From: JAEZJZ01 sp050949055
GTDB taxonomy: Bacteria; Bacillota; UBA994; UBA5500
Direction of reading: 5' to 3'
Assembly (NCBI GenBank): GCA_050949055.1
Contig: JBMNFA010000001.1
Span: forward strand, 868,001 to 932,000
Length of the DNA: 64,000 nucleotides
The notes beneath the pieces are model-generated. The model ran no database searches. It was not told the origin of the DNA and saw nothing but the letters and a program-made list of their open reading frames with translations. Position 1 is the first letter of the stretch; every line of letters begins with the position of its first letter. This document shows, one piece after another, positions 50,898 through 60,500 of the stretch. Made by a program: the position numbers and the translations under genes.

Positions 50898-51698
50898 CTA
50901 AGCCTTGTTGTCCATGCTGTCCTCCAACTGCCATCCGTGGTCGCCATGGTAGATCATCAGTTTGGACATGCCACCATCGACGTTGATATTCTCTCCAGTA
51001 ATGAACTCCGCCTGTTCGCTACACAGAAACAAAGCCAGGTGCGCAATGTCAAAAGGCACGCCGACTCGGCCCGAGGGGTGCTGACTGGCATCCGGCCCCG
51101 AGTGCTCAGGCACCGGCCGATCAGCGTGAAAGGCAGCCGTCTCGATCCAGCCGGGGCTGATGCAGTTAACCCGCGCCTTATCGGCTAAGCTGATCGCCAG
51201 CGCATGAGTGAGGGCAACGATCCCGCCTTTGGCTGCGCTGTAGCTCTCGGTGTCGGGCTGGGACATAAACGCCCGGGTGGAAGCGATGTTGATGATTGAC
51301 GCCCCCTTCGCCAGATGATCCCGCAACAGCAACGTCAAGTAGTAAGGTGCGACCACCCCTACCTTGAGAACTTGGTTGAACTGCTCGTAGGAACAGCCGC
51401 TGAGAATGCCTCCGTTGCTGAAACACGCGTTGTTCAAGATGAAGTGCACCTGGCCGAATCGCTCAATGACCTGGTCGGCAAACTCGGTCAACACCGCTTC
51501 TGAGCCCACATCTCCACAGTAAAAGAGATGTTCGGCAGAGCGAGGCAGCCTGGTCAGTAACCTCGACCCGGCCTGCTGATCAAGGTCAATAAAAGCAACG
51601 CGGCAACCCTGGTTGGCAAAAACCTCCACCAGGCAACGGCCGATGCCATTGGCACCGCCCGTGACAACGCAAACCTTGTCCCTAAAAAACTCCCTCAC
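50898..51698 (-). CDS. Short-chain dehydrogenase/reductase
   Basis: The GTG at 51698 follows GAGGAGGGG; the length is 266 residues. Classical SDR motifs are present: VCVVTGGANGIGRCLVEVF (cofactor binding), FILNNACFSNGG (NNAG-type), INIASTRAFMSQPDTESYSAAKGG (Ser, Tyr, Lys active site) and INVDGGMSKL. The Asp in FIDLDQQAG suggests NAD preference. The active-site serine region IASTR resembles enzymes oxidising hydroxy acids or sugars. The substrate is not known. Confidence 0.9.
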   Translation of the reverse strand: MREFFRDKVCVVTGGANGIGRCLVEVFANQGCRVAFIDLDQQAGSRLLTRLPRSAEHLFYCGDVGSEAVLTEFADQVIERFGQVHFILNNACFSNGGILSGCSYEQFNQVLKVGVVAPYYLTLLLRDHLAKGASIINIASTRAFMSQPDTESYSAAKGGIVALTHALAISLADKARVNCISPGWIETAAFHADRPVPEHSGPDASQHPSGRVGVPFDIAHLALFLCSEQAEFITGENINVDGGMSKLMIYHGDHGWQLEDSMDNKA

Positions 51699-51918
51699 CC
51701 CATCCCCTCCTCGTATCATCTAGCCCCCATTGATTCGCGATGGTGGAAGAACTCTCCTGCTGCTTAAGAACCAAAGATATGGGCGGCATTCAAGAACACC
51801 TCTGAATGCCGTTCAACGCGCCACTATCCACTCATCTCACGAGCATTTTGGCCCTAGTTAGGTGTCCCTCCACCAAACAGCACAGGGCGCCTGCCCTGAT
51901 CCTGCAGCCGAATATGTA

Positions 51919-51946
51919 AAAAAACCACCATCTTGAGGTGGTTTTT
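51919..51946. terminator. Terminator of the PII/DUF1538 unit
   Basis: AAAAAAACCACC-ATCTTGA-GGTGGTTTTT is a symmetric hairpin with A-run and T-run on either side, so it can stop transcription from both directions. It lies 8 bases past the stop of the last PII-like gene. Confidence 0.85.
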
Positions 51947-51953
51947 CAGCCTG

Positions 51954-52286
51954 CTAGAACTCGCTTCTATGGTGCAGCCCTACCAAGTCAGATATTTGAG
52001 TTGAGAAGATGATGCCTGTGCCTGGGTCATTCAACTTGCCGGCATCTATCATCGCTTTCATGATCTTGTCCTTCTTGGACGCCTCAGTGAGGATAAGGAT
52101 CACTTCCTTGGAGGACTCGATATGCATCTTCAAGAACTTTCGTGCCTCGCTGGCCCCGGTACCTCTTGCGTAGAGTATGGTAGCGCCTGTGGCACCGACG
52201 CCCTTGGCTGCATCCACGACTCTCTCCGCTTTGCCCCTCTCTACAATGGCAACTATGGCTCTAATGTCCAAACTATGATCAGTCAA
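51954..52286 (-). CDS. PII-like (nitrogen regulatory fold) protein, second copy
   Basis: The TTG at 52286 follows AAAGGGGG; the length is 110 residues. The sequence RAIVAIVERGKAERVVDAAKGVGATGATILYARGTG, then EVILILTEASKKDKIMKAMIDAG and GIIFSTQISDLVG, is the PII fold used with membrane transporters. The T-loop is short. It lies 16 bp after the DUF1538 gene, and a different PII-like gene precedes that gene, so both probably regulate the DUF1538 protein. Confidence 0.85.
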   Translation of the reverse strand: MTDHSLDIRAIVAIVERGKAERVVDAAKGVGATGATILYARGTGASEARKFLKMHIESSKEVILILTEASKKDKIMKAMIDAGKLNDPGTGIIFSTQISDLVGLHHRSEF

Positions 52287-52302
52287 TTTATTGCCCCCTT
52301 TG

Positions 52303-53004
52303 CTAGAACTTCGTCAAGATACCTAGCAGCATTACCGATATCATCGAACCGATAGACGTAAGACCAATGATTCCAAATCCTGAAAGCAATGGATCGACGC
52401 CCTCAAGGATACTAGCCAGACCGATGGCCACCGCCATATTGATCGGGATGTTTACGGGACCGGTGACTGCGCTGGCCGAGTCCATAGCGATAGCCGCATA
52501 TGGTGCCGGGGTGAGGAAAGTAAGGACTACTACCAGCAATAGTAATGGAGCAGCCAGCTTGATGAATGCTGCATTGGTCAGAATCTTATATAGCCCTAAA
52601 GCCATGCCAGATCCAAAACCCAACGCCACCCCGTGAATCAGTATTTTCTGGGGAATGGCACCCTGGGACAACTCCTCCACCTGGAGCGCTAGCGTCTTTA
52701 GAGCTGGTTCTACCAAAGTTCCTGCATATCCTATCACAAACCCGATCAAGACGATCTTCCATACACTATTCACTACATCGAGGTTTCTACCGACACCATC
52801 GCCTAATGGGATCAGGCTAGTACTGGTTCCATATAAGAACAGGTGTAATCCTATTGTAGCAACCGCTATACCGATTGTAAAATTCCGGACATTTTCAATC
52901 GGCTTCTTCAGTATAACCGTCTGGATGAAAATCATGATCACTGTTATCGGTATAATCCCTTTTGCCGACTCCCATAGCGGCCCCAGGATATCCATCGGTT
53001 TCAT
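52303..53004 (-). CDS. DUF1538 family membrane protein (transporter subunit)
   Basis: The ATG at 53004 follows GGAAGTGG; the length is 233 residues with about seven predicted helices. The segments IAVATIGLHLFLYGTSTSLIPLG and ILIHGVALGFGSGMALGLYKIL are typical of DUF1538. Many members have two such domains; this one is a single domain. I recall that a relative with a PII-like partner (UmpA/UmpB) was reported as a Na+/H+ antiporter, which would suggest ion transport here, but that is by family analogy only. It is flanked by two PII-like genes. Confidence 0.85.
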   Translation of the reverse strand: MKPMDILGPLWESAKGIIPITVIMIFIQTVILKKPIENVRNFTIGIAVATIGLHLFLYGTSTSLIPLGDGVGRNLDVVNSVWKIVLIGFVIGYAGTLVEPALKTLALQVEELSQGAIPQKILIHGVALGFGSGMALGLYKILTNAAFIKLAAPLLLLVVVLTFLTPAPYAAIAMDSASAVTGPVNIPINMAVAIGLASILEGVDPLLSGFGIIGLTSIGSMISVMLLGILTKF

Positions 53005-53062
53005 TGCGCCACTTCCCTTTCCTATTTCTTAAGCAAGAGCGAGGCAGCCAGGAATCTTCGCC

Positions 53063-53380
53063 CTAGTATTTGTCAGCACCTCCCGCTTTCGCCACATCCA
53101 AGACAAAGACAAAACCGTTGGAGGGTTTGACAAGCTCCCCGGCTTCCATAATAGCCTCAAAGATCCGATCGACTTTCCCTTGGGGCGCGAGGGTGTAGAT
53201 GATCTCGCGCTGAGGTTCGATCTTCAGCTCCAGAAAAGTGGGGTTATCATCGCTTATCCTTCTACCAAACCAGACTGTGCTCTTGGCTACGCCCTCCTTC
53301 TCGATCGCGTTCAACACCTCTTCTGTTCTTTCTTTGGCCACAACCGTCACAATAAGCTGGCAAACGTCCGCAGTACCCAT
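53063..53380 (-). CDS. PII-like protein, first copy
   Basis: The ATG at 53380 has GTAGGAG upstream; the length is 105 residues. It matches the PII-like group (QLIVTVVAKERTEEVLNAIEKEGV, STVWFGRRISDD, REIIYTLAPQGKVDRIFEAIMEAGEL, GFVFVLDVAKAGG). It lacks the uridylylated tyrosine of classic PII T-loops. It is the first gene of the unit PII-DUF1538-PII and is quite different from the third. It may bind a nucleotide and gate the membrane protein. Confidence 0.83.
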   Translation of the reverse strand: MGTADVCQLIVTVVAKERTEEVLNAIEKEGVAKSTVWFGRRISDDNPTFLELKIEPQREIIYTLAPQGKVDRIFEAIMEAGELVKPSNGFVFVLDVAKAGGADKY

Positions 53381-53503
53381 GCTCCTACACCCCCTGGATT
53401 GTTTTCTGTCGGAAGACAGAGTTTTGGCACCGGCGGAGCGCCGGCATTACGAAACAATAGGAGACCAAGAAGACACCTGGCGATTCCAGCCCAGCTGCCT
53501 AAA

Positions 53504-54064
53504 TTACAGATTCACATCCACCCTGACCAGCCCCTTGCTGGCCCCCTTGTCGATGCCCAAGTATTTCAACGTCTCCGAAGGGGAAGCGTGTCCAAAGATC
53601 TCTTGGATGATGGAAATTGCTATTCCTTTGCGGTAGGCGTGGTACCCAAAGGTCTTTCTGATGGTATGCGTTCCCACCTTGCCCTGCACGCCGACGTCCT
53701 TTGCAGCCTGGTTAATGATGCGATAGGCCTGTTGTCTAGTGATTGGCTTATTGCGTTTCTTCGTTCCGAAAAGAAAACTATCATTGCTGAGTTCTTCATC
53801 GCGCAGATAAGCACCCAATGCATCCCTGGCGTTATTGTTGAGGAATACTGCCTTGTCTTCCGGGGTGCCTGCGATGGTCAGAAACTCCCTTATCCTCTTA
53901 CCGTCCCAAACGTCGTCAACCGTTAGATTGAGTAGGTCAGAGATCCGCAATCCGGTATTTATCCCCAACACAAATAGCACATAATCCCGGTGGGATTTCT
54001 GCTGCAGGAGGCTCTTTATTTTGTTGATCGACTCGATATCCCTGATGGGTTCTACAAACTCCAC
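53504..54064 (-). CDS. Short tyrosine recombinase (FimB-size)
   Basis: The GTG at 54064 follows GAGAGG and begins EFVEPIRDIESINKIKSLL, the usual start of this group; an ATG at 54082 has no ribosome site. The 186 residues consist of only the catalytic domain: GLRISDLLNLTVDDV (first Arg), THTIRKTFGYHAYRKG (His-x-x-Arg), FGHASPSETLKYLGI (His and the nucleophile Tyr). The N-terminal arm/core-binding domain of phage integrases is missing. Such short enzymes act in DNA inversion (FimB/FimE) or are solitary. It lies downstream of the giant surface-protein gene. Confidence 0.88.
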   Translation of the reverse strand: MEFVEPIRDIESINKIKSLLQQKSHRDYVLFVLGINTGLRISDLLNLTVDDVWDGKRIREFLTIAGTPEDKAVFLNNNARDALGAYLRDEELSNDSFLFGTKKRNKPITRQQAYRIINQAAKDVGVQGKVGTHTIRKTFGYHAYRKGIAISIIQEIFGHASPSETLKYLGIDKGASKGLVRVDVNL

Positions 54065-54488
54065 GATCAGAGCGCCTCTCATTTCTAGGTTACTTATCCA
54101 TGCTCTATGATAACATATGTAACATTGGCCGGTAATTGAACGGTTGTGCTTGCAGCCGGTTTACCTGTTGAAAGCTCCGCCAAGGTGCCGAAACCTCGGT
54201 CTCTCTCCCCCGCCCCATAAGGCGAGTCAGCAAAGCGTGTTCCAAACAGGTTGTTGGACTCTGGACAAGCTGCAGCGATCAAGGCCAACGTGCAAGACAG
54301 AGACATTCCATCTGTACCGCTGCTGGCAACAGACGAAGTCTCCGGATGCTTGTCTTGGGGTATTCAGGCAACAGGAATGGGACACGTCAGGCTGTCGTTG
54401 GGAGTGCTGTATCCCCCATACGACTTCGCAGACGAGGTACTGGAGAATTGACGCTTACGTTTATTCCGCTGACCGTCGAAACGAAAAA
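54065..54488. other. Intergenic, open frames but no recognised gene
   Basis: About 420 bases between the recombinase gene and the surface-protein terminator. A minus-strand frame (54094-54306) and a plus-strand frame (54251-54451) both look partly protein-like, but neither has a ribosome site nor a family motif. I see no clear inverted-repeat pair that could be a recombination site. Confidence 0.4.
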
Positions 54489-54516
54489 AGAGCCGCGCTC
54501 CCCTGAGCGCGGCTCT
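54489..54516 (-). terminator. Terminator of the giant surface-protein gene
   Basis: Perfect 12-bp stem AGAGCCGCGCTC / GAGCGCGGCTCT with a 4-base loop, then TTTTTTCG on the minus strand; 21 bases past the stop. Confidence 0.92.
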
Positions 54517-54537
54517 TGTCTACTGTGTGCTCGGCTG

Positions 54538-57500
54538 CTACTGGCTATCGGCCAGGCGAATGGTGATCACATGGCTGCGATCCCAAGTGACTTCGAATCC
54601 CAGATGTTCGCTGACGAAACGCAAAGGAATCATGGTCCGTCCTGGTGACAGTTCCGGTGCGATCAGTGCCCCGCTGGCGCCGACAATTGGTGTTCTCACG
54701 CCATTGATATACGCGTCAGTGGAACCGATGGTCAGCACCACGCTCCTCTGCTTGTAGGTCAGCGTCGCCGTCTTGGTAAGGTCATCCCACTGGAAGCTCA
54801 CTCCAAAGTCTTCCAGCATTCTGACGGGCATCATGGTGTCCCCATTACGATAGTAGCAGGCAACCATGTCACGATTAAGCCCAGCGATGGTGAATCCAGG
54901 GACGCCAACTGTGGCGACCAGATACCCCTGATTGGGCTTCACCACGACAAAGCTGCTGAACTCGTTGACCATGAAGCTCACGCTCTGCAGGGTGTACTGA
55001 ATCCGCTCCTCACCCAGTTCATCGACATACGGGGTCTCAAGTATGTCGTAGGTGACGTCGTAGATCATCTCCCGAGCACCGCTGCTATGGACGGCAAAGG
55101 TCATCAGCCCTGCAAGGAAGGCCTGACGGGCAGCGTCATCCTCTGGCAAGTCAGTCCCCAGGTCAATCGTGACCTTGGTAGGGCCAGTGAGGTCCGTCTC
55201 TACGCTCATCGCCTCACCGACGGGCTCTGTTCCTGCTGGCAACAGATGGCGCATAGTCTCGGACGGCTGTCGATCAATGGCGACAACCAGGCTCTGTTGC
55301 TGAGCAGCCATGGCCTCCACCAGTTGCGGTGGGAGAGCGAGTGTGCCATGCGGTGTGGAAAGGTTCAGAGTCATGCCAGATGCTGCCGCGAGGACCTCTG
55401 CTGGGATGGCGACTTCCACTACGGGCTGACGCTCCCCTTCCTCCAGTTCGAACTCGCCCACACTGATGTTCACCGTATCACTGCCCGCTGCCTTATCTGC
55501 CAAGATCGACTGGGCAACGTCAGCAGGAGCGCTGATCCGTTCCAGCTTTCTGCCGTCATCCAAAGTCATGCTCTCTGACTCCAACGCCACTTCCGTAACA
55601 GTACCATCAGGAGAGACGGTGGTGATTTTATGTGAACTCTCGGGCGCAGGAGGCACAGGCGGCTCTGGAGGTGTAGGCGGCTGCTGAGGCGTCCCCCCTC
55701 CACCGCTTTCTTGAGCGGTGAAAACTGCAGAGATAGCGATGTCTCTGCTGGGCACGGTCAGCTTGATCACTCTACCGTACTTTCCAGCAGCAGCACCACC
55801 CCATGCACTCAGGTAGTAGCCGCTGCGAGACGTTGCAGTGATCGTCAGCTCGGTTCCAACCGGGATGGTGAAAGCCAACGTCGGCTCGCCGGCGGTCGCC
55901 GTGCTGGTGTCGGCCAAGGTGATCGTCTCTCCGCTCGCGTTCACGTAGGTCACAGCTATTGACCCGTTCTTAGGAACTGTGACAGCGGCCGTCGGGTAGG
56001 CAAATTCGGCGGTAACCATAATCTCCTCTACTTCGTCCACCGTCAACCGAATCACGCTGCCCATCTGTCCATCCAGATCATCTTTCCATCCCTTAAGCAA
56101 GTACCCGACTTCAGGAGTGGCGGTGATGCACAGCTCAGTGCCAACTGCGACTTCGCTGCCATCGCCGATGATCTGAAGGTCTCCATTCTCGTCCACATAG
56201 GTGACGTCAATGGTCCCATTTGTGGGTGGAGTAATGTGAACGACAGGTTTGACCGCTCTGATGATCGCTGGAATGTCTTCCTGCACATTGACTACGGTGA
56301 TCAGGTAGCGGCCATCGTGACGCACCACCGAGACCACATTCTCTGTGATGCCGTCGGCACTGCTATCCTCATACAGGCAGTCCACTCCGCCGATGTTCAA
56401 CGAGGTGAAGTAGCTGCCCGCATCAGCTTCAACCGTGAAAGTCACGGTGCCCCTGTCGCGAATCTCCCTGGCGGTGCCCACGTCGGCGGGGATCTTCAAG
56501 CCGGGGATCACGGTGTAATATCCCCCTTGTGTCTGACTCCCGCTGCTGGGGATGGAGTGTGTCATCAGAGGCTCAAAAGCCACTTGGATGGTCGTGTCCA
56601 CGGTGACATTATCCAGGGTGAGGGTCTTGGACAGCTCGTCCTGTACCACGTCGTTGACCGTCCATTGCCTGACCATGTAGCCACTATCCGGCACCGCTGT
56701 GATCACCACGTCCATGCCGCTCGTGATCTGCACGCTGGAGGCGGATAGATTGGCAGTACTCATCAAGTTGGCGTTGAGATAGCCCACCTGCACCCCGCTG
56801 TAATCAAGGGTGCCGTGCGGGTCGTCCTCGCATGCCGCCAGTTCGATCATGGTCGCCGGCATAAAGGCTGCACTGATCTCGATGTCTTCAGCTACGCCCG
56901 TGAGAGTAAGCACGATGCCATCGGCTTGCGTCTCAGTACTGATGTTACTCGTGAGGATAGTCCATCCGGCAAAGGCATTGCTGGCATCATGACGTATCGC
57001 GGTCAAGGTGACCGTTCCATGGCGAGGGACTGCCACAACTGTCGCGTTGGCCACGGCCGGGGCATCGCCCACCTGGGCGGTGACGGAGCCATAGCCAGAA
57101 CCGCTGGTGACAATGGTGATTGTGTAAGTAGGGATGGGCATGAACTCCACCGTGACCGTCGTGTCTGCAGACAGGTTGTCAATCGTGTAGTCGGCACTCC
57201 CGGTCTCAATGGCCGTGCCGTTAACGGTCCACGCTTTCACCTGGTAGCCATCCGCCGGTGAAGCCGTAAAGGCGACCGTACTGCCAGCAGTCACTCTATC
57301 CAGTCTGGCTATCTGCGCTGAGCCAAGAGCTGCGCTGACCTCGCCTTTCGCACCTTCAGCTACCCCGAAATCAACCACATAATCGGACCGTTCGAAAACG
57401 ACGGCTACCGAAGCAACCCCATCGACGGTCAACTGGAGGCCCGGTTCGTTGTGGCCAACGGCTATGCCGTTCACCGTCCAGCCAGCGACGCGGTAGTTGT

Positions 57501-60500
57501 TAGCGCCACCCTCTGCCACTGTCTCTGGGATAGCGGTGAAGGTGATCACGTCATTCGCCGCCGCATGGCTGCCGCTGGCAAAGTAGATACCATTCCGCGT
57601 TGCTGTCAATGAACCGCCAGTGCCCGCCACGCCATATGTGATCGGCAAGTTCTCATCCTCTATGAAACAGGCCTCCACGGTGGTATTGGCGGTAATAGTC
57701 AGGCTCAAGGTGTCGGTAGTCTCCTCGCTGCTCAGGCCGTCCACCAGCCATCCGCTGAAGGCGTAGCCCGGATTGGCTATGGCAGTGAAAGTGACCGTGG
57801 AGTCGCCCACAACCACGGCAGGGCTGTGGCCGAGGGAGTTCCCGCCGATGGCGGCCACGACTGAACCGTTCACACCGCTGTAGGAGACGACATAGGAAAC
57901 GCGTTCAAATTGCACGGTGACAACAGCGCCGACGCCGGCCGTTGCCTGATAGACGAATGTTGTCCCCGTCTCACCGACCTGCTTCACGCCGTTCACATAC
58001 CAGCCTTCGACCTGATAGTCCGCGCTGGCCGGCTCGCCGAACCAGGTGATGGTGCCGTCGATGGTCAAGGTATGTCCGCTGCTGATACTGGTGGTCTCAC
58101 CAAATTCGCTGGTCAGCAGCGCCTCGGTGATGGTGCCGTTGCCATCGGCAACTGCATAGGTGACCTTGTCGCCAATCAACTCATACTGCACCTGCACATC
58201 ATAGTGGTCTGCAGCCTCCTGCCCCACCGTCAGGATCAGCTGGTTCGGCCGGCTGGCCGCCACCTCCACGCCGTCGATGCGCCAGAACTTAACCATGTAT
58301 CCGCTGGCGGGTTCAGCCGTGAAGGTGACAACAGAGTCGGGCCAGGTGACGCAGGAGTCAGAGTAGCCTCGGTTCACGGAGATGCTGCCGTCCCAGTCCG
58401 TGAGCGGATAGCCACTCACCGGCTGGTTGTTGTCATCGGTGCGGCTGATCTCTGCGGAAATGGTGCCATTTAGCCCCCCCGCTTCACCGCCATTGGTGTC
58501 ATACACACTGTAGGTTATGTCCACAGTCGGTATCGCCACGAAACTGGCACTGACGGTGGTGGCCGCTGCAGGCATGGTGAAAGACGTGCTGGCTATGTCA
58601 TTGCCATCGTATGACCAACCGTCGAATCGGTAATCCAGAGCAGGCGTGACCGCAGCCAGGCTGATGGTCTCTCCGGCAATGGCCCGACCCTGTTCTTTGG
58701 AGGCGATAGTAATACTGCCTCCCACCAGGTTGCTGTCCACGGACAATGGATAAAGCTCCGCTGCCTCAGCCACCACGAGCGCATCGCAGTCAAGCTGGTC
58801 GATGGTGTAGAGCCAGCTGCCGTTGGGCTGCTCGCTGCCGCTGACGTCATTCACGGTAAACTCCGTAATGCGGTAACCGCTGATCGGCTCGGCGATCAGC
58901 TCCACCTTACTACCGTCTTGGACATAGTCCGTCGTCTCGGTGCTGGCGGTCCTTCCGGCGTAGGTGGCCGGCGTATACTTCCTGCTCACGGTCACATTGG
59001 TCAACTGGTAGGTCAGCGTTCTCTCCACCAAATCAGTGAAGTAGACCTTGATTTCCGCCGTGCTGCTCGCCGCCAGGCGATCGATGACCAGTGTTTCACC
59101 GATGAAAGGGATGTCTTCGCCAGTCTTCACGGTTTCCCCGTCTATGGTCCAAGCGGCAACCATCTGCCCGGCGTTTGGAGCCGCAGTGAGCACAACCCTG
59201 ATGCCGTTGCCGACCAAGCTGCCACTGGCAAAGGGCACGCCGTTACTGGTGGCGGAGGTGATGCTGCCGTCGCCTTCAGCGGCGTAGGATACCGTGGCAA
59301 AGGACATCGGGATGAAGCGTGCCGCCACGGTCGCATTCCCAGCCAGCGACTCGAGGGTGAGCACGTTCTCCGGGGACTCATCCACCACATCGCCTACTGT
59401 CCAGCTTCTGAGCATGTAGTTGTCTTCGGGAATGGCCGTGATCACCACGGTGTCTCCCGCATAGGCGGTAATGCTGGCTCCGCTGGCAAGCTCGGCATTG
59501 GTGGGCGCGTTGTCGGAGTATCCGGGCTGGCCGTAAATCACGGTATAGGTCAACCTGCCACCGGAGTTATGGGAGGCTGTCACCGTGTAGCTGTCTGGAT
59601 TGACAACGAATACGGCTTCCACGGCTGTTGTCTCGCCCAGTTGCGCAATGCTCAGAGTCTTGCTGCTTCCGGCGGCGTTACCATTCACCATCCAGTGACT
59701 GAAGGTATAGCCCCAGGCCTCAACTGCGGTGAAGCTGAGGGACTTGCTGCCAGCTACGTCTAGAGGTGATGAGAAATCAGTAGGCACATTGTCTACCCTT
59801 ACGGTTACCTGGTTGTTCGAGGTTGTCTCGGGCTGCTGAATCGTGACCGAAACGCGGTAGTCGTTGCGATTTGTTCCCACCTCGACGCTGGTATCGCTGG
59901 TGATGGTAAAGGTGCAACTGGAGTCTCCTACCTCGCCGACAGGGTCTCCATTCACAAACCATCTGGCGGTGTCGGACAAGCTGTATCCTGTTTTCGGCTT
60001 GACGGTAACTACTGTATCCCCCGGAATGCTGACTCCGGAAGTGCCAATCGTGGGCACCAGGTTGCCAAAGCCATCGTCAAGCAGATAGATAGCCTCCAAG
60101 CCGGCACCCAGGGTAAGCTCGTAGCTGTCGCGTTCGAACACGGCACTGAGAATCGTGTCGACCCGACCCATGGTCAAGGTAGTGCGCGAGGTTCCGGTTG
60201 CCGGATCATACTCTCCGAGAAAATTGCTGTTGGTGCTTCCGGCCAGGGTCCACTGCACAAAGTGGTAACCCGGCGCGGGAATGGCCAGGAAGGTATAGCT
60301 GGCGCCCGGCTGCGCCACGGCCCCGCTCTGAATGGCACTGCCCACGGGGGTCACGGTCCCATCGTTTTGGCCGTTGTTTGCCGACTGAAAATGGAGCCTG
60401 TTCTTGGCAAGCTCAAATTCCACGGTGATCACCGTGTCATTAGCGGTCATCTGATAAGTGAAGGTGGTCGCTGCTGTCTCCGTAGTGGTCACAGTGCTAC

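Noticed and set aside
58918..59763. Plus-strand open frame of 281 codons inside the giant surface-protein gene
   Set aside because: It is antisense to a repeat protein with strong codon structure, has no ribosome site and resembles no family.
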